64,000 nucleotides of DNA. Source: Deltaproteobacteria bacterium (lineage in GTDB: Bacteria; Myxococcota_C; UBA6777). The position numbers and the translations under genes were made by a program. The notes under the pieces were generated by a model. It did not search any database. It saw only the letters and a list, made by a program, of their open reading frames with translations, and was not told where the DNA came from. The stretch is from positions 1-64,000 of the forward strand of contig SBHC01000081.1 in the NCBI GenBank assembly GCA_006226375.1. Reading direction: 5' to 3'. Shown piece after piece: positions 26,716-36,427 of the stretch (the stretch's first letter is position 1; each line of letters begins with the position of its first letter).

Positions 26716-29700
26716 ATGGAGCTGGTTGATCCACTCATCGGAAGAGAACTTGGCAACTACCGCCTAGAACGTCGTTTGGGGCAGGGCTCCTGCGGCGTAG
26801 TTTATCTCGGAGAGCACGTCAAACTTGGCACCCCCTTTGCCGTCAAGATCCTCCACCCCATCCTCGCCAAGAACGAAGAATCTGCCGAACGATTTCTCCG
26901 CGAAGCCCAAACCGCCGCCCGCCTCAACCACGAAAACATCGTGTTCATCGCTGACTTTGATGTTGAACCTGGCATTGGACCGTTCTTCATCATGGAGTTC
27001 CTGGATGGGCAGAGCCTTCGTGAAGTTCTGGACCAGGACGCCCCCTTTCCCAGCGAACGCATCGCCACCATCTGTGAGCAGATCTGTCTTCCTCTTGCGG
27101 TAGCCCACCGCAACGGCGTGATACACCGTGATTTGAAGCCAGAAAACATCGTCTTGCTTCCACGTGCAGGAGGCGGAGACCGCGTTAAGATCCTGGACTT
27201 TGGCATTGCAAAGATTACCCGCGACAACTTTCCCGAAGCCCGCGATTTGACGCGAAGCGGTCGGGTGCTTGGGACACCTCGATATTTCTCTCCGGAGCAA
27301 GCGCAAGGTAGGGGCATCGACCACCGCTCCGACATCTACTCCTTTGGCATCATCCTTTATGAGATGCTCACTGGAAAGGCACCCTTCAACGGCAACACGC
27401 CCGAAGAGATGGTGCTCCAGCATCTGACGCAGCCTCCCCCACCACTGGACCCCACCAAGTTTCCCTCAGAGTTGGAAGACCTGCTCAACTGGATGCTGGC
27501 GAAGAAGCCCACCGAACGCCCCGACGATATGGACGAAGTGTGGTCCCTCCTCGCCGAAGCCTTGCCTCAGATTGCAGAACCGGGGGAGACCCTTCCTCCC
27601 CGTCGCGCCAAGACGAACGGCCCCACCAACGGTCAAACCCGCTCGGAGGCAGCGTTTAACCTCAACCAAACTACGGGATATACGGAAAGTTCCATCAGCT
27701 TGCCGGCTCCAGACAATCGCGTTAACGAAACCATTCCTTTGGGGACAGACCCCATGCGACTGGCTCAACTGCCCGGCCTCTCCCCAGCAGAACAAAACTA
27801 CCTTGACCAAGAAAGTACGCTCCTTGAGAAAGCCACACCGGAAAACTTAAGGAAGCTTCTTCCTCCCAATCGTTTGGAAGTGACATCCGATACAGACAAC
27901 GGGCTGGACTCTCTCCTCTCGGTTCCTCCGATGGTGGAACAAGTCACTCGCAAGGAGGTTCCGCCCCCTTCGGTTCTTATCGATCCAGCCCTTCCCTCCG
28001 AGTTTTTTGTCGAAGAAGGCGAAGACCTTGGAGACACAGCCATCTTCGCTGACGATACCAAGGCAGCCGTAGCCAAAGCCAAAGAAGAGGCTCTCAACAA
28101 CGAGACGTCAACGTCGGAGGAGAAGCCTCCCCCCTCCTCCAACGAGTCCAAGTGGCTCGGCGTAGACAGCAAGGCGAGCTCTGCTCAACCTTCTCCTCCT
28201 CAAGTGAAAGCCCCCTCCACCACAGGGACAGCCGGATACGAGCCTCTCCCCCACACTGTACCTGCGGAAGCATCCCAGTCGGCTGTTCCCCCGGCACAAC
28301 AGCCCATAAAGAGCTCCGAAACACAGCAGTTCCACCCCTTCTCTCGGGAGGAAGAAGAGAACACCGCTGAAACGGAGGGAAAAACAGAGCGAGGTGTTGT
28401 TCCGAACGTTGTGTCTGTGAATCCTCCGTTGAGCACAGAGATGCTCCCCGAAGGCGACACCCAACAAAATCAACTGGAACACTCGCTCTCGTTGCCAGAC
28501 ATCTCCCATCTTCCGCCACCTCCTATGGTGGAAGAGCCCCTCTCTGCAATGGGAATGCAAGCCGATACCGTGCAACGCCCCGCACCACAAAGGACAACCG
28601 CGGAGCCGCCGTCGTTTCAACTGGGAGAAGAACACTTCGACCATACGTTGAATCGCAGAAGCATCGCCTCCAACCCTCAGGAACCTCCAACCCAAGCAGG
28701 TTTGCCTCAGGCCGGGATCGCGACTCCCCACATCGCATCGTCCTACCCACAAGATCAAACCACCCAACCAGGGCAGGCCTCAGCGCTACCGCTCTCACCG
28801 GGAATGAACCTGCATCCTCCAGTCCAGTCGCCCTCTTCTCCGTCCCTCCCCGGACAAGGGCTGCCCTCAGGTCAGCCCAACAACCCAGCGTTCTCTCCCA
28901 ACAATGGCTCGATGACTCCGTTTCCACCGTCTCCAGCGACATCGGGGAGTTATCCCTCCATTCAACAGATGGAACCCTCCACACCTTCCTTGAACCTCCC
29001 AGCCGGACCAGCACAAGTTGATGCGTTACTGGAAGACTCTCCTTTGTTGCTGTCGTCCAAAGGCTCGTTTCTCTCGCCTTCGGAGCACCCGCTTCGCTTT
29101 GCGGCTCTTTGCCTCGGCCTTGGCGTTCTTGCCTGGTGGATGTTCTCGTTGCTCTTCTCAGGAAGCAATGACTCCGTAGCGCAGCAAAACAACGCGTCCA
29201 TGTACCCCTGTATCGCGAGGGTTCGAATACAAACAACGCCCTCCAACGCTGAGCTTTGGTACAAGAACCAACGGCTAGGCTTTACCCCGTACCTGTTCCG
29301 TGACCAGTGCAACAAACGAGTCGTGCTGGAGTTCCGCCATCCCCGCTCGGGTAAACTCACCCAGATGGTTCAACTGAACGAAGGAGAGAGTGAAGTCACA
29401 TTCCCGCTCCAACGGAAGGTGGTCCGCCGACGCTCTCTTCCACGGGTTCGCCCCAAAGTCCGAAGAAGGCTCCGCCGAAAGAGACGACGGAGAAGACGCA
29501 GAAGAAGGAGACGACGCAGGCTCCACTCGCTCATGGTCTACGCCTATCCGTCAGCCCGGATCTATTGGGGGCGACGGTATGTATGCAAGACTCCCTGTCG
29601 CCTTCGAGGCCGAAGATACAGCCGGCGACGTTACACCCTTCGCCGCCGAGGCTACCGAAGTCGCAGAATCCTTGTCCGCTTTCACCCACGACGAAGACGC

Positions 29701-29727
29701 TATCGCTTCCGACTTCGACGCCGCTAA
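26716..29727 (+). CDS. Transmembrane Ser/Thr kinase 2 with PEGA and poly-Arg tail
   Basis: 1,003 residues. The kinase domain (about 14-275) is complete: GQGSCGVVY, AVKIL, HRDLKPEN, DFG, SPEQ. A 500-residue Pro/Ser/Gln-rich disordered linker follows, then one transmembrane segment (about 793-815). Outside it lies a PEGA-like beta domain (about 832-900, PSNAELWYKNQRLGFTPY), an almost pure Arg tract (about 903-935), and a second PEGA-like unit that is itself Arg-rich (936-1003, PSARIYWGRRYVCKTPCR). PEGA domains are found on surface proteins and bacterial kinases. Start ATG lies 21 nt after the UbiA gene; co-transcription is likely. Confidence 0.93.
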   Translation: MELVDPLIGRELGNYRLERRLGQGSCGVVYLGEHVKLGTPFAVKILHPILAKNEESAERFLREAQTAARLNHENIVFIADFDVEPGIGPFFIMEFLDGQSLREVLDQDAPFPSERIATICEQICLPLAVAHRNGVIHRDLKPENIVLLPRAGGGDRVKILDFGIAKITRDNFPEARDLTRSGRVLGTPRYFSPEQAQGRGIDHRSDIYSFGIILYEMLTGKAPFNGNTPEEMVLQHLTQPPPPLDPTKFPSELEDLLNWMLAKKPTERPDDMDEVWSLLAEALPQIAEPGETLPPRRAKTNGPTNGQTRSEAAFNLNQTTGYTESSISLPAPDNRVNETIPLGTDPMRLAQLPGLSPAEQNYLDQESTLLEKATPENLRKLLPPNRLEVTSDTDNGLDSLLSVPPMVEQVTRKEVPPPSVLIDPALPSEFFVEEGEDLGDTAIFADDTKAAVAKAKEEALNNETSTSEEKPPPSSNESKWLGVDSKASSAQPSPPQVKAPSTTGTAGYEPLPHTVPAEASQSAVPPAQQPIKSSETQQFHPFSREEEENTAETEGKTERGVVPNVVSVNPPLSTEMLPEGDTQQNQLEHSLSLPDISHLPPPPMVEEPLSAMGMQADTVQRPAPQRTTAEPPSFQLGEEHFDHTLNRRSIASNPQEPPTQAGLPQAGIATPHIASSYPQDQTTQPGQASALPLSPGMNLHPPVQSPSSPSLPGQGLPSGQPNNPAFSPNNGSMTPFPPSPATSGSYPSIQQMEPSTPSLNLPAGPAQVDALLEDSPLLLSSKGSFLSPSEHPLRFAALCLGLGVLAWWMFSLLFSGSNDSVAQQNNASMYPCIARVRIQTTPSNAELWYKNQRLGFTPYLFRDQCNKRVVLEFRHPRSGKLTQMVQLNEGESEVTFPLQRKVVRRRSLPRVRPKVRRRLRRKRRRRRRRRRRRRRLHSLMVYAYPSARIYWGRRYVCKTPCRLRGRRYSRRRYTLRRRGYRSRRILVRFHPRRRRYRFRLRRR

Positions 29728-29751
29728 ACCAGGAAAGAGGCCAAACACTTC

Positions 29752-31560
29752 GTGAAGATTCGATTGGAACCAGGAACCCCCCTTGTAGACGGTCGTTACA
29801 TATTGGAAGCCAAGTTGGGCGAAGGAGGCATGGCGACAGTTTGGGCGGCCCAACAAAACTTCTCCGACGAGCTTCCCCGCAACGTGGTGTTAAAAATCCT
29901 CTTGAGTAACGTGAGGAACGACGAAGACCGTCGCGCCATGTTTATGGAGGAAGCCCGCCTTTCCCAGCAATTGCGACATCCATACGTGGTCAACATTTAC
30001 AGTCTGGAGAGTTGGAACAACCTCGATTTGCTCATCATGGAGAGGCTTTGGGGCGTTTCGCTGGACCGCTTCATCAAGAAGCACAACCCACCCCAGCCTC
30101 TCCCCTGGCCTTTGGCCACCAAACTTTGCTCCATGGCCGCTCAGGCCCTCCACTACGCCAACCAAGAAGCCACCATCGACGGCAAGGCGTTGCACCTGAT
30201 TCACCGCGACATCAAACCCGCCAACCTGCTCCTCACCACGGAAGGCATTCTCAAGGTGATTGACTTTGGAATCGCCAAAGCAACCATCAGCCAGATCAAA
30301 ACCCGCACCGGATTGGTCAAAGGAACCGTCGCGTATATGTCTCCAGAACAGCTCCACGCAGACCCTTTGGATATACGGTCCGATCTTCACTCGCTTGGCG
30401 TTGTTCTCTATCAGCTGTGTTCCGGCGAGCGCCCCTTTGTAAGTGACAGCATCACCTCGCTCATTCTTAAGATTATCAGCGAGCCCCACAAACCTCTCAT
30501 CCAGATGAACCCAGAGGTCCCAGTTGAGTTGAGCCATGTGGTTGACCGACTCTTGAGCAAAGAACGCATCGAGCGTCCCAGTGATGCCTTGTTGCTTCAT
30601 CAACAGCTTGAAGACGTCCTCGCCATCCACAACCAACAGGTCACCAACGCAGACTTGCAAGCTTACTTCCAAACGAACTTTCCTGAAGTGTTCACGTCCT
30701 GGCAACAGAGCCAACAGCACACAGACGAAGCGTTCGTCCGTCCTGCTCTGGCGAATACGCAAGACTCCGAAGACACTCTCCCTCAGAGAAGCTCCACTCC
30801 CTTATCCGCTACAGCGCTCTCACCTGAGCAGCAGCAAAGGCTCGCAGGAATACCCGCCCAGGCCTCCACAGTACGCGTCGCAGACACTCCACTGGAGCTG
30901 CCGTCTTCCGGTCAGCCTTCTCCCGTCGTCAACGGACTCGACGATGATGACGACGATGTAACGTTGCGAAGAAGGTTCCAGCCCCAAGACGTCCGGCCCA
31001 ATCTAGCAGAGGAAGCGCAACGACCTTCCATGGGTTCGGAAGATACACTCACCGCTCCCAAGTCGCTAAGCTCCAATGCCTTGGGCAAAACCGAATGGGA
31101 TGACCCCTCCCTTCCCCAGAAGCTCGCGCAGATGCAGCAGGAGATGGAGTCGTCCACTCAGCCGCAACGACCGACACCAGCGCCTCCATCCCAAGAGCGC
31201 TGGTTTAAGGCGCCGCAACATGAAGGTGCTTTGCCCACAGGCTCCCAACCTCCCAACGACTGGAAGCAGAAGCCTCCCGCACCTTCAGAACCCCTGCGAA
31301 ATACACTCTTTGAAGACGAAGAGTACACATACCGAGAGGCCTCCCCAACAGCTCAGCCGATCACTCCTCACATTAACGAAGAGTGGCGGCAAGTACTCCC
31401 AGCCAATCTTGCCTCCATGCCCGCAGACGCAACCCTTTTTGTTGATTCACAATCTCCAGAACACTCTCCAGCGCGTTCTCCGTCGAACCTACGCTGGGTT
31501 CTTCTTGGGCTTGTAGGCTTGAGCATCGCAGGCGCGCTTGTGTGGTATTTCCTTCGCTAA
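29752..31560 (+). CDS. Tail-anchored Ser/Thr kinase 3
   Basis: 602 residues from GTG 29752, which has AAAGAGG upstream and lies 24 nt after kinase 2. The kinase domain (about 16-285) has GEGGMATVW, a VVLKIL lysine, HRDIKPANLLL, DFG and SPEQ. A Pro/Gln-rich linker leads to a single transmembrane helix at the extreme C-terminus (about 580-600), so essentially nothing projects outside. This differs from kinases 1, 2 and 4. Sequence divergence from kinase 2 argues against a recent tandem duplication. Confidence 0.93.
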   Translation: MKIRLEPGTPLVDGRYILEAKLGEGGMATVWAAQQNFSDELPRNVVLKILLSNVRNDEDRRAMFMEEARLSQQLRHPYVVNIYSLESWNNLDLLIMERLWGVSLDRFIKKHNPPQPLPWPLATKLCSMAAQALHYANQEATIDGKALHLIHRDIKPANLLLTTEGILKVIDFGIAKATISQIKTRTGLVKGTVAYMSPEQLHADPLDIRSDLHSLGVVLYQLCSGERPFVSDSITSLILKIISEPHKPLIQMNPEVPVELSHVVDRLLSKERIERPSDALLLHQQLEDVLAIHNQQVTNADLQAYFQTNFPEVFTSWQQSQQHTDEAFVRPALANTQDSEDTLPQRSSTPLSATALSPEQQQRLAGIPAQASTVRVADTPLELPSSGQPSPVVNGLDDDDDDVTLRRRFQPQDVRPNLAEEAQRPSMGSEDTLTAPKSLSSNALGKTEWDDPSLPQKLAQMQQEMESSTQPQRPTPAPPSQERWFKAPQHEGALPTGSQPPNDWKQKPPAPSEPLRNTLFEDEEYTYREASPTAQPITPHINEEWRQVLPANLASMPADATLFVDSQSPEHSPARSPSNLRWVLLGLVGLSIAGALVWYFLR

Positions 31561-31871
31561 AGCTTCGATCGATACGGCAAAATCTGAAGCATGTTCACGT
31601 ACGCTGCAATCTCGACATTGTTGCTGATTTGTGCATACTGGTCCCTTGGCAAAAGGCCGCCGCTTTTCGGCCAGGCAACAAAGGCTGCTGCGTTCCATCC
31701 ACTGTGGGGAACCTCGCAACGCCAAAGAGTTTTGCAACCTTTATCGCAACAAATCGTTTGGAAGGAAGAGAACTTCGTTACGGAAGATGCCCGACCCATT
31801 CTTTTCCCAGGGAATGGGTTGGAGCGGAAACAAGTTCCTTCCCACAAAGCAAGTATCGATAGGAGCAACCG
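31561..31871 (+). other. 311-bp intergenic region upstream of tolR
   Basis: No supported coding sequence, notably no tolQ. It holds two candidate hairpins: GGCCG/CGGCC (31655-31659 with 31668-31672) and a perfect 8-bp stem ACCCATTC/GAATGGGT (31794-31801 with 31812-31819). Neither has a following T-tract. They may separate the kinase operon from the Tol-Pal genes. Confidence 0.35.
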
Positions 31872-32324
31872 ATGGGCATCCAGATGGGTGGAGGCAACAA
31901 GCAGTCGATGTCAGATATCAACGTAACGCCCCTTGTGGACGTTATGCTGGTACTTCTGGTCATCTTTATGGTGACAGCCCCCATGCTGTCGTCGACCAAA
32001 ACCAAGGTCAAGCTCCCTCCCGTTGACACAGGACACACTCTGGAGTTGACCGATCGGGATATCATCTTTGTCTTGGGCCAGGACAAAACCATTCGGTTTC
32101 ACAACTGCGACTCCTGCACCCACATGACCATCGACACCGTTGTGCCAAAATTGAAGCACAATCCGAAAATGAAGAACGTCAAGCAAGTGTATGTATACGC
32201 TGACCAACGCTTGAAGTATCGATTTGTCGTGCAGGTCATGGCCCGGATGCGAGAGGTTGGAGTCGCTCACGTCGGTTTGGTCACAGACCCCTCTGGTCTA
32301 AAACTCGACAAACAGAAACCCTAA
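31872..32324 (+). CDS. tolR: TolR/ExbD-family proton-channel subunit
   Basis: 150 residues. A short cytoplasmic N-terminus ([20 protein letters not shown]) leads into one transmembrane helix carrying the conserved proton-responsive Asp in PLVDVML, then a periplasmic ExbD/TolR domain. With TolQ it couples proton motive force to the envelope. AGGAG precedes ATG 31872. Position before a TonB/TolA-like gene, two tolB and pal favours TolR over ExbD. The partner TolQ/ExbB is not in this cluster. Confidence 0.9.
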   Translation: MGIQMGGGNKQSMSDINVTPLVDVMLVLLVIFMVTAPMLSSTKTKVKLPPVDTGHTLELTDRDIIFVLGQDKTIRFHNCDSCTHMTIDTVVPKLKHNPKMKNVKQVYVYADQRLKYRFVVQVMARMREVGVAHVGLVTDPSGLKLDKQKP

Positions 32325-32364
32325 ACCTAAACTAGATCTGGCGTTTAAGAATGAGGTAATGGAT

Positions 32365-33084
32365 ATGGGTTCAAGTTCAGACACTGGCTTTTGGATCGCG
32401 GTCATCGTCTCCGTGGTCATCCACGCCGGCGGTGCGTTTGTCTATTACCGGATGGCACAAGGGCAAACCACAACACTCCGGGCTCCCGACAACATCACAG
32501 CTGCTGTCCTGGTTCGCAAGGGCAAGCCCCGTGACAAACGCCTGCTCCCACGGATCTTTCAGAAGAAGCCCAAGACACGACCCAAGCGCCGGATCGTGAA
32601 GCGCAAGAAACGCAAGAAGCGCCGACGCCGCCGTATCTCCGACGACGAGTTGATGAAACGAGCGCAAAAACGGATCGAAGAGATGAAGCGCAGAATGCGC
32701 AAAGAAGAGTACGATCCCCGCGCGGAAGACGGTGAAAAGCCTGGGCAGGCCAACGGCACCGCCGATGGCACAGCTGCCACCGCCAAGTTGGGTAACATCT
32801 ACCTCGGCAAGATCCGCAGCAAGATCGAACGCAACATGGAGTTCCCCTCGATTCTTTCGCAGGCTCAGATTCAAGCCTGCCGCCAGCGCATTCAAGTGAT
32901 GATGTACCTGCAACGCGATGGAAGGCTGGTTGGCTCTCGTTTGCGCATCCTGCGAACCGGTGGAGATCGACGCTGTGACAACGCCGTGATGGCAGCCGTT
33001 CGTCGCTCCTCACCTTTTTCATCACCACCCAACAAACTCTGGGCTGCAGTGAAGCAAGGCATCATCGTTCAACTGTCACAATAA
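32365..33084 (+). CDS. tolA: TolA/TonB-like energy-transducing protein
   Basis: 239 residues from ATG 32365 (GAGGT 7 nt upstream; the ATG at 32359 is too close to that site). One N-terminal transmembrane helix is followed by a strikingly basic segment (KPKTRPKRR through KKRRRRR), a short charged helix, and a C-terminal TonB/TolA-like domain (about 145-239) with the family's YLxxDGRLVGSRLRILRTGG strand-turn-strand and PFSSPP. The long Ala/Lys helix of enterobacterial TolA is absent. It should transmit TolQR energy to Pal/TolB; TonB function is the alternative. Confidence 0.85.
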   Translation: MGSSSDTGFWIAVIVSVVIHAGGAFVYYRMAQGQTTTLRAPDNITAAVLVRKGKPRDKRLLPRIFQKKPKTRPKRRIVKRKKRKKRRRRRISDDELMKRAQKRIEEMKRRMRKEEYDPRAEDGEKPGQANGTADGTAATAKLGNIYLGKIRSKIERNMEFPSILSQAQIQACRQRIQVMMYLQRDGRLVGSRLRILRTGGDRRCDNAVMAAVRRSSPFSSPPNKLWAAVKQGIIVQLSQ

Positions 33085-33176
33085 AACTGAGACGTACACG
33101 ACCCATTCAACGTTTCGTTCCCATCACCATCACCCGAATCCCTCACCAACCTACAAGAATGCAAGAGGACAATCCA

Positions 33177-34904
33177 ATGCAACCCCAAACCCTCCTCAAG
33201 CGTCAGGCTCGAACAGGCTCGTTTCGTACGCAAGTGACACTTGCGTTCTGGAGCGTTGGACTTCTTGCCTTGCTTTTCTCTCCCCACTTCGCCGAAGCAG
33301 CCCCTCCTCAACGTTGCCTCTCCAACCTCGATTGTCCGAAGCGAGCCCCCTGTATTAACCGGCGATGTTTCCAGGGATTGCGCATTACTGTTAGTGGCCA
33401 CAACACCTCGTCTTACAACATCGCTGTCGCCCCGATCGTGCTCACCGGCCTGAAAGCCAAGAAAGCACTCCGTCTTGGAAAGAGAATTGACCACCAAATC
33501 AATCGAAACTTCAAACGCCTGTTGGGAACCTTCAAGCTCATTCCCCGCCAGGCTTTCTTGGAGCAACCTCCTCAAAATGGCATCGAGTTGGGCACCTTCA
33601 AGTTTGCGCCCTGGCGAAAGATCTCTGCCAATGGCTTGATCAAGATGGCGCTGCGTCCAGGCAAAAACGGCCGCCTTGTTCTTCAGTTCCGGTTCTATGA
33701 TGTGGACGGTGGACAGCTTGCCCTGCGCATCAACCAGCCTATTGAGTCGAAGTTCTACCGCTGGCACATCCACCAGGTGTGCGACAAGGTGTACCACTAC
33801 CTGACCGGCCAAAAGGGAATCTTCACAACCAAGATCGCCTACGTAAAGCGCAACCGCCGGAAAGGCAAAGACATCTGGGTTGTCGACTTCGACGGCAGCA
33901 ACCGCAAACGCATCGTGAGCAACGGACACCTCAACTTGATGCCCTCTTGGTCCCCTGATGGTCGCTACATCCTGTTTACCTCGTACATGGACGGCCGCCC
34001 CTACCTTTACAAGGTGGAGGTCGCGACAGGACGTGTCCATCGGTTGAGCCAGCGCAAAGGCACCTACACAGGGGCCATTTGTTCCCCCAACAACCAAAGC
34101 ATTGCTTTCAGTTGGGCGTCTGCCAACTCGGGCGGAAGCTCCGATATCTATGTCATGACGTCCCGCGGCACGAAGATGCGCCGCCTGACCAAAGCGTGGG
34201 GCATCGACACGTCTCCAACATGGTCACCTGACGGCAAGATGATCGCTTTTGTTTCTGAGCGGTTTGCTCACCCTCACATCTTCTTGATGGATGCCAACGG
34301 CGGAAACCAAACGCGCCTGACCTTCAAAGGCGACTACAACCAAGAGCCGCGATGGTCTCCCCGCCACAATGAAATCTTATTCACAGCCCGCGACGAACGA
34401 CTCCAATACGACCTGTTTGTGATTACGCTGGACCGCAACTCCAGCGGAGAGCTGGAACCCAAATACCGACGCCTGACCCAAGATCAAGGAACCAATCTGG
34501 AGGCTTCCTGGTCACCGGATGGTCGCTTCATCGTGTTTGTTTCGACCCGAGTGGGCGAACGAAAACTCTATTTGATGAGCGCCGATGGTCGTCACCAACG
34601 CCTGTTTCTCAAGGGCTATGGTAACTTTGAGACACCTTCCTGGTCGCCGTCGTTGCCCCACCCGCGAGTGATGGCGACTGGAAAATCGTATGTGATGAAA
34701 AAGAAGCGCGCCAAGAAGAACAAAGTGACGAAGGTTGCCAAAGCCGCACCGAAGAAGCGACCTGCAGCTCGCAAAGCAGCCAAGTCTTCCACCAAGCCCA
34801 AAGCCCGTACGTCCTCCAAGAAGAAAGCCAAGTCTGGCGATGACAGCGAAGATGAGGACGACGACAAAGAAGACAAAAAGGACGACGAAGAGGATGATGA
34901 TTGA
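33177..34904 (+). CDS. tolB: TolB paralogue 1 with Cys motif and charged C-terminal tail
   Basis: 575 residues from ATG 33177, with AAGAGGA 7 nt upstream; the ATG at 33159 lacks spacing. Signal peptide ends FAEAAPP. A C-x5-C-x5-C-x4-C mini-motif precedes the TolB N-terminal domain (GTFKFAPW), then six beta-propeller blades with repeated SWSPDGR/TWSPDGK motifs. The last 75 or so residues are a Lys/Ala-rich stretch followed by a pure Asp/Glu/Lys tail, absent from ordinary TolB. TolB is a periplasmic Pal-binding protein of the Tol system. Confidence 0.92.
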   Translation: MQPQTLLKRQARTGSFRTQVTLAFWSVGLLALLFSPHFAEAAPPQRCLSNLDCPKRAPCINRRCFQGLRITVSGHNTSSYNIAVAPIVLTGLKAKKALRLGKRIDHQINRNFKRLLGTFKLIPRQAFLEQPPQNGIELGTFKFAPWRKISANGLIKMALRPGKNGRLVLQFRFYDVDGGQLALRINQPIESKFYRWHIHQVCDKVYHYLTGQKGIFTTKIAYVKRNRRKGKDIWVVDFDGSNRKRIVSNGHLNLMPSWSPDGRYILFTSYMDGRPYLYKVEVATGRVHRLSQRKGTYTGAICSPNNQSIAFSWASANSGGSSDIYVMTSRGTKMRRLTKAWGIDTSPTWSPDGKMIAFVSERFAHPHIFLMDANGGNQTRLTFKGDYNQEPRWSPRHNEILFTARDERLQYDLFVITLDRNSSGELEPKYRRLTQDQGTNLEASWSPDGRFIVFVSTRVGERKLYLMSADGRHQRLFLKGYGNFETPSWSPSLPHPRVMATGKSYVMKKKRAKKNKVTKVAKAAPKKRPAARKAAKSSTKPKARTSSKKKAKSGDDSEDEDDDKEDKKDDEEDDD

Positions 34905-34969
34905 TCCCTTCCTCGTAGTTGAGATGTTCCCCAAAAGCCCGCATATCCGCAGCCAAATAGAACGCTGTA

Positions 34970-34993
34970 AGGGAGTCAACAGTTCGACTCCCT
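34970..34993 (+). promoter_or_regulatory. 8-bp hairpin between the two tolB genes
   Basis: AGGGAGTC and GACTCCCT pair perfectly around an 8-nt loop, ending 21 nt before the second tolB start. No T-tract follows on either strand, so RNA processing or stability, or partial attenuation, are likelier than termination. Confidence 0.45.
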
Positions 34994-35014
34994 CTACCAA
35001 AGAGAGGTACGAGA

Positions 35015-36403
35015 ATGATCGTTAATCGCTTGAGACGTTTTGCAAACGGTCTCGCCAACCGCTTCCGACCTGGGCTGGTACTCGCCCTGCTTCTCTGTGG
35101 GCTCGCCTTCCCCCTCCATACGTCCGCACAGCTCATCGTCAACATCGGCGCTGGCAAGACAGTCTCTCTGTCTATCGCCATTCCCGACTTTCTGGGCGCA
35201 GGCAACAAATCCACAGCGCTCAGCCGCAAGGTCACCAAGGTGCTCCGCAACGACTTCAAGATCAGCCACGACTTCAACGTGGTCAATCCCTTGTCGTACC
35301 AAGAATCAGCCACCAAAAACGGCATCGACCCCGGAACCTTTGACTTTGCTCCTTGGGACAATGTGAAAGCACAGGTCCTGCTCAAAGGGCGCGTGATCGA
35401 GACAGGCGGTGGAGTGAAGATCCAATACCGACTCTACGAAGTGGGCAGCAAGCAAAAGGTCCTCCAAGAAGACTTCCTTCTGTCCGCGACCCAACGCAAA
35501 GCGCTACGTTGGTACACCCACATCATCTCGGAGAAGGTGTACCGCAAGTTTGCCAAACGCAAAGGCATCTTCACCACCAAGATCGTGTGTGTACGAATCC
35601 TCGGAACCAGCCAGGAGCTTTGGTACATGGACTTCGACGGCAGCAACGCCAGCAAATTGACCAACAACGGGTCGATCAACGCGTTGCCAGCGTGGTCTCC
35701 CGACGGTCAGCACATCGCGTACACCTCGTGGAAGGCTCGCAACCCTGACCTTTATGTCCTCAACCGAATCTCCGGTCGGGCAAAGAAGGTGTCGAGATAC
35801 CGTGGCCTCAACTCGGGCGCTGCGTGGTCTCCCGACGGTAAGCAGATCGCGTTCAGCGCGTCTCTTGGACGCGCCAACATGGACATTTATGTAATGAACT
35901 CCAACGGTTCAGGGCTCCGACGACTCACCCGCGCCAAAAGCTGGGAGAGAAACTTGTCACCTTCCTGGTCCCCCGATGGAAAACAAATCACATTTGTCTC
36001 CAACCGCTACCGCAACCCCCAAATCTTCGTGATGAACGCCGATGGCAGCAGCCAACGACAGATTACAACCCAAGGGAACTACAACCAGGCACCCAAGTGG
36101 TCCCCAGATGGAAACTGGATCCTGTTCACAGGTCGCGATGAAAAAGCCCGCTTCGACATCTTTAAGGTCAATCCAAAGACCCGCAAGGTTGTTCGTTTGA
36201 CCCAAGGACGCGGAAGCAACACCGAAGCCGACTGGTCACCCAACGGCCGCAACATTGTGTTCACCTCCACCCGAAGCGGAGTACCCAAACTGTTCATCAT
36301 GGGAGCTGACGGCGAGAGAACCAAAGACGAAGTCGCTCGCCAAATTACGTTCCTCTCGGGAACCTTCCAGACCCCAAGCTGGTCTCCCAACTTTTACCGC
36401 TAA
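35015..36403 (+). CDS. tolB: TolB paralogue 2 (standard-size TolB)
   Basis: 462 residues; signal peptide ends TSAQ. Start ATG 35015 has GAGAGG upstream. The N-terminal domain (GTFDFAPW) and beta-propeller repeats (AWSPDGQHIAY, SWSPDGKQITFVS, KWSPDGNWILFTG) fit canonical TolB without the extensions of paralogue 1. It is 24 nt from pal, the classical tolB-pal arrangement, so this copy is more likely the housekeeping TolB. The pair looks like an old tandem duplication. Confidence 0.94.
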   Translation: MIVNRLRRFANGLANRFRPGLVLALLLCGLAFPLHTSAQLIVNIGAGKTVSLSIAIPDFLGAGNKSTALSRKVTKVLRNDFKISHDFNVVNPLSYQESATKNGIDPGTFDFAPWDNVKAQVLLKGRVIETGGGVKIQYRLYEVGSKQKVLQEDFLLSATQRKALRWYTHIISEKVYRKFAKRKGIFTTKIVCVRILGTSQELWYMDFDGSNASKLTNNGSINALPAWSPDGQHIAYTSWKARNPDLYVLNRISGRAKKVSRYRGLNSGAAWSPDGKQIAFSASLGRANMDIYVMNSNGSGLRRLTRAKSWERNLSPSWSPDGKQITFVSNRYRNPQIFVMNADGSSQRQITTQGNYNQAPKWSPDGNWILFTGRDEKARFDIFKVNPKTRKVVRLTQGRGSNTEADWSPNGRNIVFTSTRSGVPKLFIMGADGERTKDEVARQITFLSGTFQTPSWSPNFYR

Positions 36404-36427
36404 TCGCCCGCAGAAGGAGAGTATGTC

